From Lachnospiraceae bacterium (GTDB taxonomy: Bacteria > Bacillota_A > Clostridia > Lachnospirales > Lachnospiraceae): a stretch of DNA of 64,000 bases. The notes below the pieces were generated by a model. It was given only the letters and a program-made list of their open reading frames with translations. It searched no databases and was not told the DNA's origin. Position 1 is the stretch's first letter; every line of letters begins with the position of its first letter. Below, in pieces: positions 18,480 to 27,235 of this stretch. Location: NCBI GenBank assembly GCA_024684065.1, contig JAIKXO010000067.1:1-64000 (forward strand), given 5' to 3'. The position numbers were made by a program, and so were the translations under genes.

Positions 18480-19172
18480 ATGATCAAAGACAATCTTGAA
18501 ACAGTAAAAAACAATATAAGAAAAGCCTGTGAAGCGGCAGGGAGAGACGAAAGCGGAGTATGCCTCATAGCCGTTTCAAAGACGAAGCCCGTGGAGATGA
18601 TCGAAGAGGCTTATGCGGAAGGCATACGGGATTTCGGAGAAAATAAGGTCCAGGAGCTTACTGATAAATATGAAAGGCTTCCTTCAGACATAAGGTGGCA
18701 TCTTATCGGACATCTCCAGACAAACAAGGTGAAATATGTGGTCGGGAAGGCTTATATGATCCACAGCGTTGATTCGCTTAAGCTTGCTGAGGCAATTTCA
18801 AAAGAAGCCATAAAAAAGGACGTTATCGTAAAAGTCCTCATTGAGGTAAACGTAGGGCAGGAAGAGAGCAAATTCGGGGTGAGCGTTTCAGATACAGAGA
18901 GGCTTGTAAGAGATATTGCGGCTCTGCCCGGTATAAAGATCATGGGGCTTATGACTGTTGCACCATATGTAGCGGTTCCGGAAGAGAATTCTGCCGTATT
19001 TCATAAATTGCGGCAATTATCCATTGACATAGGGCGTAAAAACATAGATAATGTATTAATGGATATCTTATCGATGGGCATGTCTAACGATTATGAAACA
19101 GCTATCAGAGAGGGAGCTACGCATGTTCGCATCGGAACATCTGTTTTTGGGGAGAGGGATTACAGCGTATGA
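18480..19172 (+). CDS. yggS: PLP homeostasis protein, YggS/PLPBP family
   Basis: 230 residues, a single alpha/beta barrel that binds pyridoxal phosphate but has no known catalysis; it buffers PLP levels and affects amino-acid balance. The PLP Lys is in AVSKTKP (Lys34 by alignment). Other family signatures: FGENKVQEL, WHLIGHLQTNK, SMGMSNDYETAI and VRIGTSVFG. It lies in the usual Firmicute division neighbourhood before sepF. The ribosome site is weak. Confidence 0.95.
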   Translation: MIKDNLETVKNNIRKACEAAGRDESGVCLIAVSKTKPVEMIEEAYAEGIRDFGENKVQELTDKYERLPSDIRWHLIGHLQTNKVKYVVGKAYMIHSVDSLKLAEAISKEAIKKDVIVKVLIEVNVGQEESKFGVSVSDTERLVRDIAALPGIKIMGLMTVAPYVAVPEENSAVFHKLRQLSIDIGRKNIDNVLMDILSMGMSNDYETAIREGATHVRIGTSVFGERDYSV

Positions 19173-19222
19173 AATGATGTCCGGGAAAACAAGAGCTCAA
19201 GACAGAGGAAAGAGGGAGAAAA

Positions 19223-19744
19223 ATGGCATTTTTAGACAAGCTGCTTGATTCTATCAGAGTAAATGACGACGATTATGATGACGACGAATATTTTGACGAA
19301 GACGATGAAGAAGAGCAGGCTCCGCAAAGAAGAAGCTTTAAGAAACCGCTGCGTTCCGAAACAATAGATGACGAGCCTTCGGATAAGTTCGTCAAAAAGC
19401 CTAAGAATATGGTTTCACTCAGAAAGAACGCCCGTACGACTTCAAACGGAAATTCTGTTGTGGTCGTAAAGCCGACATCTGTTGACGAATCGAGAGAGAT
19501 AACCGATACTCTTCTTGATAACTGTACGGTGGTTTTAAATATGGAAGGCCTGGATATGGATGTGGCGCAGAGGATAATCGATTTTGCCTCAGGTTCCACA
19601 TACGCGATCGGGGGAAATCTTCAGAAGATTTCGAGCCATATCTTCATTATCACACCTAAAAGCGTGGATATTTCGGGAGACTTTCAGGAGATACTCTCCG
19701 GAGCCTTCGAATCGCCGGCAGCGGCGCTTCAAAACAGATTCTAG
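19223..19744 (+). CDS. sepF: Cell division protein SepF
   Basis: 173 residues. A short amphipathic N-terminal helix (MAFLDKLLDSI) binds membrane; an acidic, disordered linker (about 12-75, many Asp and Glu) leads to the globular SepF domain with VVLNMEGLDMDVAQRIIDFASGS. SepF anchors FtsZ to the membrane and organises septum growth. It normally precedes ylmG/ylmH and lspA; here a palindromic repeat and aroB come next. An intrinsic terminator follows the stop by five bases. Confidence 0.95.
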   Translation: MAFLDKLLDSIRVNDDDYDDDEYFDEDDEEEQAPQRRSFKKPLRSETIDDEPSDKFVKKPKNMVSLRKNARTTSNGNSVVVVKPTSVDESREITDTLLDNCTVVLNMEGLDMDVAQRIIDFASGSTYAIGGNLQKISSHIFIITPKSVDISGDFQEILSGAFESPAAALQNRF

Positions 19745-19749
19745 GAATC

Positions 19750-19783
19750 AAGGCCCTTTGCTCAAGGCAAGGGGCTTTATTTT
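19750..19783 (+). terminator. Intrinsic terminator after sepF
   Basis: Arms 19750-19761 and 19767-19778 form a 12-bp stem with two G-T wobbles around a 5-base loop, followed by ATTTT. It begins five bases after the sepF stop codon. Confidence 0.85.
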
Positions 19784-19985
19784 GCGCGATAAATCCGTCA
19801 AGCGCGCGCCGTGCATGCACGGGCGCGCATTTGACGGATAACGCGGCAATTGGACAGGTTTATCCTGGCCGAGTGTGTGATAGCTCGTCAAGCGCGCACC
19901 GTGCTTGCACGAGCGCGCATTTGACGGATAACGCGGCAATCGGACAGGTTTATCCTGGCCGAGTGCGCGATAAATCCGTCAAGCG
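19784..19985. repeat. Tandem repeat of about 90 bp with nested palindromes
   Basis: Two full copies (period 90 then 91 bases) and a short third copy that ends against aroB. Each full copy holds a GC-rich palindrome (for example CCGTGCATGCACGG at 19809-19822) flanked by TCCGTCAA/TTGACGGA arms. The copies differ at a few sites, including paired changes in the palindrome. There is no coding sense. It lies between the sepF terminator and aroB. Confidence 0.85.
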
Positions 19986-19999
19986 CCATGAGGAAAGCT

Positions 20000-21100
20000 A
20001 TGGATTCAAGACTTGAAGTATATTTAAATAATGACAAGTGCTATGATATTGTGATAGAGGATTCCTTTGCGAGGCTTCGGGAAGAGCTTTTAAAGCTTTA
20101 TGACACAAAGCGAAAGCTGTGCGTCATTACCGATTCTAATGTATCCGGACTGTATGCCGAAGAGGTGAAAAAGGATCTTTTGGGGAGCTTTGAAACCGTT
20201 AAGACATTTGTGTTTCAGGCGGGAGAAGAGAGTAAAAACCTTGAAACGGTATCGGATGCGTACCGGTTTCTTATTGAAAACGGTTTCAACAGAAGGGATG
20301 TCATAATTGCCTTAGGCGGCGGGGTTACAGGGGACCTTTCGGGCTTTACCGCGGCGACATATATGAGGGGGATCGATTTCGTCCAGATACCCACAACGCT
20401 TCTTTCCATGGCGGATTCAAGCATAGGTGGCAAAACCGGTGTTGATTTTAATGCTTACAAAAATATGGTCGGAGCCTTTTATATGCCCAAATTGGTTTAC
20501 ATAAATATTTCAACCTTATCATCCCTGGACGCAAGGCAGTTTTCATCGGGGATGGCAGAGGTATTAAAGGCAGGGCTTATTAAAAACGGCGCTTTCTATG
20601 AGTGGCTTATCAACAATTTTAATCCCATTACCGAAAGAGAGCCTGATTTTCTCAGAAAAATGATCTACGAAAGCGTCAGGATAAAACGAGATGTAGTTTC
20701 TCAGGATCCTTATGAAAAAGGCGAGAGGGCGCTGCTTAATTTCGGCCATACCTTAGGGCATGCCATCGAAAAGTTCTATGATCTCAGGCTTTCCCACGGG
20801 GAATGCGTGGCGCTCGGAAGCTGTGCCGCGGCTTTCATCTCATATAAACGGGGGCTTATAGAGATGGAGGATTACTACGAGATCAGGGATATGTTCGTTC
20901 CCTTCGGTCTCCCTATCTCGGCAGAAGGCATGGATAAGGAAAAGATAGCCGCCCTGACCGCTTCGGATAAAAAGAATGACGAGGCAGGGCTTAAGTTCAT
21001 CCTGCTTAAAGGGATAGGAAATGCCGTAATAGTAAGAGACGTATCCGTGGACGAAATGCTTCTTGCTCTCTCGGAGCTTGAATATGATGATGAAAAATAA
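20000..21100 (+). CDS. aroB: 3-dehydroquinate synthase
   Basis: 366 residues. AroB turns DAHP into 3-dehydroquinate, step two of the shikimate pathway, using NAD and a divalent metal. Motifs: the NAD-binding GGGVTGDLSGFTAATYMRG, the signature PTTLLSMADSSIGGKTG, and metal-binding HTLGHAIEKF. The ATG at 20000 has AGGAAAG six bases upstream and is preferred over the in-frame ATG at 19988. No other aro gene is nearby, so aroB looks like an insertion between sepF and lspA. Confidence 0.96.
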   Translation: MDSRLEVYLNNDKCYDIVIEDSFARLREELLKLYDTKRKLCVITDSNVSGLYAEEVKKDLLGSFETVKTFVFQAGEESKNLETVSDAYRFLIENGFNRRDVIIALGGGVTGDLSGFTAATYMRGIDFVQIPTTLLSMADSSIGGKTGVDFNAYKNMVGAFYMPKLVYINISTLSSLDARQFSSGMAEVLKAGLIKNGAFYEWLINNFNPITEREPDFLRKMIYESVRIKRDVVSQDPYEKGERALLNFGHTLGHAIEKFYDLRLSHGECVALGSCAAAFISYKRGLIEMEDYYEIRDMFVPFGLPISAEGMDKEKIAALTASDKKNDEAGLKFILLKGIGNAVIVRDVSVDEMLLALSELEYDDEK

Positions 21101-21152
21101 TGAATAAATATTGAGCGAAGATATAAAAAAATTTTAAGAATATTAGGATGCG

Positions 21153-21219
21153 GATAGGATTTACCGGATTAGATCCTTTATTGCACAGAATTTGTAAAAA
21201 TGCACACGTTTCTGCCATG
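21153..21219. repeat. Diverged copy of hairpin family A
   Basis: Starts with GATAGGATTTACC and continues with TATTGC about 18 bases later, as in the copy at 1711. The hairpins are less perfect here (GGAT/ATCC at 21157-21160 and 21173-21176). It lies in the 222-base gap between aroB and lspA, which holds nothing else I recognise. Confidence 0.45.
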
Positions 21220-21322
21220 TTTTATAAAAATAGAATTACTGTAAAACAGGGAATGTGTACAGATCAACAATAAGAAGAGTGATCGCATGAGCCGCTTCAG
21301 GCCGTGCGGGGAGTGAAGCTTT

Positions 21323-21847
21323 ATGAACAGGACTTTCAGGATACTTTTAGATATCATGCTTATGCTGGGGCTGGTCTTTATAGACCTGCTTACAAAAAAA
21401 GCCGCCGAGGCAAATCTGATGGACAAACCCGCTTTTGAACTGATCCCGGGAATTCTTGAGCTTTATTATCTCCCGGGAGGAAATACCGGTGCCGCCTGGG
21501 GACTTCTGTCCGGTCATCAGGTTTTTTTCATTATTGTTTCCGTTGTCGTGGTATTATGCATACTGTTTTTGATAATACGGCTTCCGGACGGAGACAAATA
21601 TACGGATCTGAGGGTATTGCTTGTCTTTATCGCAGCCGGAGGCATCGGAAATATGATCGACAGACTGACGCTAAACTCTGTCAGGGACTTTATTTATATC
21701 AAGGCTATCAACTTTCCGATATTCAATGTCGCCGACATGTATGTTTCCTGTTCCATCGTGATCCTGATGCTTCTGCTGATCTTCAAATATAAGGATGAGG
21801 ATCTGGAAGCGCTGAAGGAAGAGATAAGATTTAAGAAAAAGAATTAA
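21323..21847 (+). CDS. lspA: Signal peptidase II (lipoprotein signal peptidase)
   Basis: 174 residues with four membrane segments. The catalytic Asp pair lies in SVRDFIYI and FNVADMYV; GNMIDRL is the other family signature. LspA cuts the signal peptides of lipoproteins at the lipobox Cys; several substrates occur in this window (the carboxypeptidase, the ABC binding protein and the S41-like protein). The gene is followed by a pseudouridine synthase, as in most Firmicutes. Confidence 0.96.
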   Translation: MNRTFRILLDIMLMLGLVFIDLLTKKAAEANLMDKPAFELIPGILELYYLPGGNTGAAWGLLSGHQVFFIIVSVVVVLCILFLIIRLPDGDKYTDLRVLLVFIAAGGIGNMIDRLTLNSVRDFIYIKAINFPIFNVADMYVSCSIVILMLLLIFKYKDEDLEALKEEIRFKKKN

Positions 21848-21861
21848 AAAAAATTAAGATA

Positions 21862-22782
21862 ATGAACGAGTATTCATTTGAGGTTTATGACGAATATGCG
21901 GGAATAAGGGTAGACAGATATCTTTCCCTTTCCTGTGAGGAGCTTTCCCGTTCCTATATCCAGAAGCTTATAAAAGACAATGCCGTCCTTATTGACGGAA
22001 GACCATGCAAATCAAGCACCGTCCTAAAGGAAGGAGATAACGTCTCCGTATCTGTCCCCGAGGCGGTCATCCCCGATATCCTGCCTGAAGACATTCCCTT
22101 AGATATCCTGTATGAAGATGATGACGTCATTGTTGTCAACAAACCGAAGGGTATGGTCGTGCATCCCGGCGCCGGCCACTATAACGGGACACTCGTTAAT
22201 GCCCTTATGTATCACTGCACTTCGCTTTCGGGGATCAATGGCGTACTCCGTCCAGGGATAGTGCATCGTATAGACAAGGACACCACAGGGGCCGTTATTG
22301 CCTGTAAGAATGACATTTCACACAAAAGCATCGCCGATCAGCTTAAGGAGCATTCTGTCGACCGGGAGTATATCGCGATCGTGCATGGCAATATCTGCGA
22401 AGATTCCGGGACGATCGATGCCCCTATAGGAAGGGATCACAGGGAACGGAAAAAAATGGCCGTTGATTTTAACGATGGCAAAGAAGCGGTCACCACGTTT
22501 ACGGTTCTTGAGAGATTCAGTCAGTTCACCTTTATAAAATGCAGGCTCAGGACAGGACGCACTCATCAGATCAGGGTTCACATGGCATATCTGAAACACC
22601 CTATACTCGGGGATCAGGTTTATTCAAACTCGAGATCACGGTACAACCTGACCGGGCAGACCCTCCACGCAAGGACACTTGGCTTTACGCATCCGGTAAG
22701 CGGTGAAAGGATACTTACCGAAGCCCCGGTTCCGGATTATTTCAACAGGGTACTTAACGACCTGCGAATAAAGAATCAGTAA
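21862..22782 (+). CDS. RluD/YlyB family RNA pseudouridine synthase
   Basis: 306 residues: an S4 RNA-binding domain (about 12-75) and a catalytic domain with the active Asp in HRIDKDTTG, plus GRTHQIRVHMAY and HPILGDQVY. It isomerises uridines in rRNA; which sites is not readable from sequence. It follows lspA by 14 bases, the standard Firmicute pairing. Confidence 0.95.
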   Translation: MNEYSFEVYDEYAGIRVDRYLSLSCEELSRSYIQKLIKDNAVLIDGRPCKSSTVLKEGDNVSVSVPEAVIPDILPEDIPLDILYEDDDVIVVNKPKGMVVHPGAGHYNGTLVNALMYHCTSLSGINGVLRPGIVHRIDKDTTGAVIACKNDISHKSIADQLKEHSVDREYIAIVHGNICEDSGTIDAPIGRDHRERKKMAVDFNDGKEAVTTFTVLERFSQFTFIKCRLRTGRTHQIRVHMAYLKHPILGDQVYSNSRSRYNLTGQTLHARTLGFTHPVSGERILTEAPVPDYFNRVLNDLRIKNQ

Positions 22783-22823
22783 AGAATAAATAAAAAAATG
22801 GTGAATAATCAGAGGTCTATACC

Positions 22824-22853
22824 TTGACGTATACAGGGCGTTTATGATAAAAT
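22824..22853 (+). promoter_or_regulatory. Probable promoter of the ABC importer operon
   Basis: TTGACG (22824-22829), an 18-base spacer and TAAAAT (22848-22853) each match sigma-A consensus at five of six positions. It is 78 bases before the binding-protein start codon. Confidence 0.6.
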
Positions 22854-22930
22854 TTTTTAGTGTTTTTGTTGCCGGGAGTGATAATGCTTCATTGTCCGGC
22901 GATGTATCATTAATAAATATGGAGGCAAAA

Positions 22931-24253
22931 ATGAAAAGAAAAATTGCAGCATTAGTAATGGGTTTGGCTATGGCTGCCCTCACTGCCTGCGGCGGCGCGG
23001 CCGGCACGGCACAGATTTCAACGGTTGAGCCTGCTGAGACTACTGAAGAGGCCGTTGAAGCCGAAGAAAAGGATGAGGCAGATACAGAGGACAAGGCAGA
23101 TGCGGATGCGGAGAGCACCGATGCCGAGGCCGAGGCTTCAGGCGATTACCATATCGGTATCGTAACAGGTTCCGTTTCTCAGTCAGAAGATGACAGACGT
23201 GGAGCAGAGGCTTTCCAGGAGATGTATGGCGAAGACAGAGTAAAGCTTGCCATTTATCCCGATAACTTTACCGAAGAGCTTGAGACGACTATCCAGACTA
23301 TAGTAAACCTTTCAGATGACCCCGATATGAAGGCCATCATCGTAAACCAGGCTATCCCCGGAACCACCGAGGCTTTCCGTCAGATAAAGGAAAGAAGGCC
23401 TGACATCCTCTGTATCGCAGGAGAATCCCATGAGGATCTTCCCGAGATCGGCAGTGCGGCAGATCTTGTCTGCAACAACGATTTCGTTGCAAGAGGATAT
23501 CTTATCATCCGCACAGCTCATGAGCTTGGATGCGATACCTTTGTCCACATTTCATTCCCTCGTCATATGTCCTATGAGACCATGAGCCGCCGTGTTGCGA
23601 TCATGAAGGCAGCCTGCGAGGAGTTCGGAATGAGTTTCGAAATGGAGACAGCTCCCGATCCGACCACCGATGTCGGCGTAGCCGGTGCACAGGCTTACAT
23701 CTTAGAGCATGTTCCCGAGTGGGTTGAGAAGTACGGCACAAATTCAGCTTACTTCTGTACAAACGATGCTCATACGGAGCCTCTTCTTAAGCAGCTTTTA
23801 GAGTATGGCGGATACTTCATCGAGGCAGACCTTCCTTCACCTCTTATGGGCTATCCCGGAGCTCTGGGACTTGACCTCACCGCAGAGGCAGGCGACTTCG
23901 AGAAGATCCTTGCAAAGGTTGAAGAAGCCATCTGTGAGAAGGGCGGAGAAGGACGTTTCGGAACCTGGGCTTATTCCTATGGTTACACCGTATCTGCAGG
24001 TCTTGCACAGCATGCAATGAACGTTATCGACGGAACCAGCGAACTTGAAGATATTGATGATATCGCAAAGGCTTACCAGGTATTCTCACCTAACGCGGCT
24101 TGGAACGGATCCAACTATACAAACGTTGAGACCGGCGTTAAGTCAGATAATGTATTCCTTGTATACCAGGATACATATATCATGGGCAATCCCGGACATT
24201 ACATGGGATCAACGGAAGTTGAAGTTCCTGAGAAGTACTTCACGATCAAGTAA
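22931..24253 (+). CDS. Substrate-binding lipoprotein of an ABC importer (DUF3798-like)
   Basis: 440 residues. A signal peptide ends in a lipobox (LTA|C, Cys20). After an acidic Glu/Asp/Ala-rich linker comes a two-lobed periplasmic-binding fold (YHIGIVTGSVSQSEDD...). It resembles the DUF3798 family rather than ordinary sugar-binding proteins, so the ligand is unknown; the permeases are of the ribose/nucleoside kind. The ATG at 22931 has GGAGG six bases upstream; an earlier ATG at 22844 is rejected because it would bury the signal peptide. It uses more C-ending codons than its neighbours, as highly expressed genes do. Confidence 0.88.
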   Translation: MKRKIAALVMGLAMAALTACGGAAGTAQISTVEPAETTEEAVEAEEKDEADTEDKADADAESTDAEAEASGDYHIGIVTGSVSQSEDDRRGAEAFQEMYGEDRVKLAIYPDNFTEELETTIQTIVNLSDDPDMKAIIVNQAIPGTTEAFRQIKERRPDILCIAGESHEDLPEIGSAADLVCNNDFVARGYLIIRTAHELGCDTFVHISFPRHMSYETMSRRVAIMKAACEEFGMSFEMETAPDPTTDVGVAGAQAYILEHVPEWVEKYGTNSAYFCTNDAHTEPLLKQLLEYGGYFIEADLPSPLMGYPGALGLDLTAEAGDFEKILAKVEEAICEKGGEGRFGTWAYSYGYTVSAGLAQHAMNVIDGTSELEDIDDIAKAYQVFSPNAAWNGSNYTNVETGVKSDNVFLVYQDTYIMGNPGHYMGSTEVEVPEKYFTIK

Positions 24254-24364
24254 ATTTAATACTATGATGGGATTTTATTCCATAAATCCATTATCAGCAA
24301 AAATCTTCAGGTTTTTGTGTTATAAAGTTTCAGGGAAATAGTTATTATTTGCCGGAAAACTTTG

Positions 24365-24396
24365 CAGGGAAAGGGGCGGTTTTGCCCCTTTCCCTG
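24365..24396 (+). promoter_or_regulatory. Strong 13-bp hairpin between binding protein and ATPase genes
   Basis: CAGGGAAAGGGGC (24365-24377) pairs perfectly with GCCCCTTTCCCTG (24384-24396) around a 6-base loop. No T-run follows, so it may stabilise the 3' end of the binding-protein mRNA or cause partial termination, giving more binding protein than transporter. The rest of the 311-base gap holds diverged copies of hairpin families A (near 24267-24320) and B (24401-24435). Confidence 0.65.
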
Positions 24397-24400
24397 TGTA

Positions 24401-24435
24401 AGGAGTTTGTATCAACAGACTTTGTCCTTTTTAGC
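24401..24435. repeat. Hairpin of dispersed family B
   Basis: AAGGA, GTTTGT, a 4-base loop, ACAGAC, a TTTG bulge and TCCTT form a stem-loop. The same layout with paired changes (GTTTGC/GCAAAC) occurs at 46270-46299. Confidence 0.5.
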
Positions 24436-24564
24436 GTATTTTGAGGCAAGGAAGCAAAAGATAAACAGGTTTTGTTTCTTTGCCGCAAGGTGCGCGTTTA
24501 TCGATTAACGTGATTTTCGAAGCAGATCACGGATGATTACAATTATGTATTGAAAGGATCTGAC

Positions 24565-26154
24565 ATGGATAATTCAAAAGCCCCCTTATTGGAGCTTAAA
24601 AATATCAAAAAGGATTTCTTCGGGAACCAGGTGCTTATGGATATAAACCTTTCCCTTAAGGAAGGAGAGGTAATAGGCCTTGTCGGTGAGAACGGAGCGG
24701 GAAAATCGACCCTCATGAAGATCGTCTTCGGCGCAGACGTTATCAGGGAGACCGGAGGCTACACGGGGGATATCCTGATCAACGGTAAAAAGGCTGTCTT
24801 CAATACTCCCTTTGATGCCTTAGAGGCAGGGATAGGCATGGTGCACCAGGAATTTTCTCTTATTCCGGGCTTTTCCTCCACAGAGAACATCCTTTTAAAC
24901 AGGGAACCCAAAAAGAAAAATGTGATAGGAGAGATCTTCGGCGAGAGGATGGGAACCCTTGACAGGAACGAGATGCATGAGAAGGCTCACGAAGCTATCG
25001 GTAAAATGGGCATCCATATTGATGCTGATATGCTGATAAAGGATATGCCCGTCGGCCATAAGCAGTTTACCGAGATAGCGAGGGAGCTCTCAAAGGATAA
25101 TATGAAGATCCTGATACTGGATGAGCCTACAGCCGTGCTCACCGAGAAAGAGGCGGAGATCCTTTTAGAGTCGATAAAGGGAATGGCCGAAAGAGGCATA
25201 GCAGTCATCTTTATTACACACAGGCTTCATGAGATCCTTTCAGTCTGTGACCGTGTAGTTGTTATGAGAGACGGTTATCTGGTAGAGGATGTTCCGGCTA
25301 AGGATACTGACGTTTCCCAGATTACGAAATGGATGGTCGGCCGTCAGGTGGATACATCCTCAAATAAAGAGGTGCGGGACAGTTCGGGGCTAAATACCAT
25401 AATGTCCGTAAAAAGACTGTGGGTAGATATGCCGGGAGAGACCGTCAGGGATGTGAGCTTTGAGGTCAAGGAAGGGGAGATCCTCGGGATCGGCGGACTG
25501 GCCGGCCAGGGGAAGCTCGGGATCCCCAACGGCATCATGGGGCTTTATGAAGCCGGAGGCACCGTGGTTTTTGACGGGCACGAGATACCTTTAAACAATC
25601 CGAGGAGATGCCTGGATTCTTCCATTGCCTTCGTATCGGAGGACAGAAGAGGCGTCGGGCTCCTGCTTGACGAGACTTTAGGCTGGAACATCGCTTTTCC
25701 CGCCATGCAGATACAGAACAAGTTCCTTAAGAATTATCTCGGAGGACTTGTTAAATGGCGTGATGAGAAGGCTATCGAGGAGATAACGCAAAAATATATA
25801 GCTGAACTGGCAATAAAATGTACCGGGACAAAGCAGAAGGCAAAGGAGCTTTCGGGAGGCAACCAGCAGAAGATCTGCCTTGCCAAGGCCTTTGCGCTGC
25901 AGCCGAGGCTCTTATTCGTTTCCGAGCCCACAAGGGGTATAGATGTAGGCGCAAAAGCCCTCGTCCTTCAGGCGCTTAAGACATTTAACAGGGAAAACGG
26001 GGTCACGGTTGTGATGATCTCCTCGGAGCTTGAAGAGCTCAGACAGGTATGCGACCGGATAGCGATCGTATCCGGGGGGAAGATAGCGCAGATCCTTCCT
26101 GCGGATCATCCTTCCGAGGAATTCGGAATGCTTATGGTAAGCCAGGTAAGGTAG
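24565..26154 (+). CDS. ABC importer ATP-binding protein, two ATPase domains (RbsA/YufO type)
   Basis: 529 residues with two fused nucleotide-binding domains. Domain 1 (about 8-250) has Walker A GENGAGKST and Walker B ILILDEPTAVLT, with a weak signature motif. Domain 2 (about 275-525) has a degenerate Walker A (GLAGQGKLG), the signature LSGGNQQK and FVSEPTRGIDVGA. This asymmetry is normal in ribose and nucleoside importers. It powers uptake through the two permeases that follow. The ATG at 24565 follows AAAGGATC closely; a TTG at 24550 is less likely. Confidence 0.94.
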   Translation: MDNSKAPLLELKNIKKDFFGNQVLMDINLSLKEGEVIGLVGENGAGKSTLMKIVFGADVIRETGGYTGDILINGKKAVFNTPFDALEAGIGMVHQEFSLIPGFSSTENILLNREPKKKNVIGEIFGERMGTLDRNEMHEKAHEAIGKMGIHIDADMLIKDMPVGHKQFTEIARELSKDNMKILILDEPTAVLTEKEAEILLESIKGMAERGIAVIFITHRLHEILSVCDRVVVMRDGYLVEDVPAKDTDVSQITKWMVGRQVDTSSNKEVRDSSGLNTIMSVKRLWVDMPGETVRDVSFEVKEGEILGIGGLAGQGKLGIPNGIMGLYEAGGTVVFDGHEIPLNNPRRCLDSSIAFVSEDRRGVGLLLDETLGWNIAFPAMQIQNKFLKNYLGGLVKWRDEKAIEEITQKYIAELAIKCTGTKQKAKELSGGNQQKICLAKAFALQPRLLFVSEPTRGIDVGAKALVLQALKTFNRENGVTVVMISSELEELRQVCDRIAIVSGGKIAQILPADHPSEEFGMLMVSQVR

Positions 26155-26164
26155 GAGGAATAAA

Positions 26165-27235
26165 ATGAACGAAACAGCTGAAAAGAAAAGCATAAAGGAA
26201 AACCTCCGCGACTTTGCAAAGAGCTTCGGACTGCCGAGGCTTATCATAGCCGGTTTTCTGTTGTTACTGTATATCATGGCTCCGATCGTCGGAGCGGATC
26301 TGCCGACCCAGATCACAAATACGATAAACCGCTTCACCTGGAATGCGATAATGGTGCTTGCGATGGTACCGATGGTGCATTCAGGCTGCGGACTGAATTT
26401 CGGGCTTCCTCTCGGCATAATTTCCGGTCTTCTGGGAGCGACGCTTTCCATAGAATTCGGTTTCACGGGCGGGTTTTCATTTGTAATGGCTATGCTTCTC
26501 GCAACGCCCTTTGCGCTTTTGCTCGGGACCGGATACGGATGGCTTTTAAACAAGATAAAGGGAGGGGAGATGATGATAGCCACCTATGTGGGCTTCTCAT
26601 CAGTTTCCTTCATGTGCATGATGTGGCTCTTGCTTCCCTATCACAGCCCGAACATGGTCTGGGGACTTGCCGGGAAAGGTCTTCGTACCACGATCTCCTT
26701 AGAGGGCTATTACAGCCAGGCGCTTGCAAGCATCCTCCAGATAAAGATAGGAAATCTCGTTATCCCCACTGGGACGATCATTTTCTTTGCCCTGTTTGCT
26801 TTCGGAATGTGGGCCTTCCTTCATACAAAGACAGGCACGGCCATGACTGCCGTGGGTTCAAACCCCGTATTCGCGAGGGCATCCGGAATCAATGTTGATA
26901 AAATGAGACTTCTGTCTGTTGTGCTTTCGACCTGGCTTGCGGCGATCGGAATCCTGGTTTATGAGCAGGGCTTCGGTTTCATACAGCTTTACATGGCTCC
27001 CTTCTATATGGCGCTTCCGGCCGTGTCGGCGATACTCATAGGCGGGGCGAGCGTGAACAAGGCTTCGATCGCGAACGTCATAATCGGAACGTTTCTGTTC
27101 CAGGGAATAGTTACCATGACCCCTACTGTCATGAATAATATGGTTCACATGGACATGAGCGAGGTTGTGAGGATCATAGTATCCCAGGGCATGATCCTTT
27201 ATGCTCTGACCAGGAAAACGGAGGGCGGAAGATGA
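26165..27235 (+). CDS. ABC importer permease 1 (ribose/nucleoside type)
   Basis: 356 residues, about eight to ten membrane segments. Typical BPD_transp_2 features are seen, such as GLNFGLPLGIISGLLGATLSIEFG and the late PAVSAILIGGASVNKASIANVIIG. It forms the channel with the next gene product. GGAGGAA lies before the ATG, and its end overlaps the next start by four bases (ATGA). Confidence 0.93.
   Translation: MNETAEKKSIKENLRDFAKSFGLPRLIIAGFLLLLYIMAPIVGADLPTQITNTINRFTWNAIMVLAMVPMVHSGCGLNFGLPLGIISGLLGATLSIEFGFTGGFSFVMAMLLATPFALLLGTGYGWLLNKIKGGEMMIATYVGFSSVSFMCMMWLLLPYHSPNMVWGLAGKGLRTTISLEGYYSQALASILQIKIGNLVIPTGTIIFFALFAFGMWAFLHTKTGTAMTAVGSNPVFARASGINVDKMRLLSVVLSTWLAAIGILVYEQGFGFIQLYMAPFYMALPAVSAILIGGASVNKASIANVIIGTFLFQGIVTMTPTVMNNMVHMDMSEVVRIIVSQGMILYALTRKTEGGR

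Noticed and set aside
19784..19985. Tandem repeat considered as a CRISPR array
   Set aside because: Only two full copies, the whole unit repeats rather than repeat-plus-unique spacer, and no cas genes are present.
25912..26583. 223-residue - strand frame across the ATPase/permease junction
   Set aside because: It is a mirror of two conserved genes with no homology of its own.
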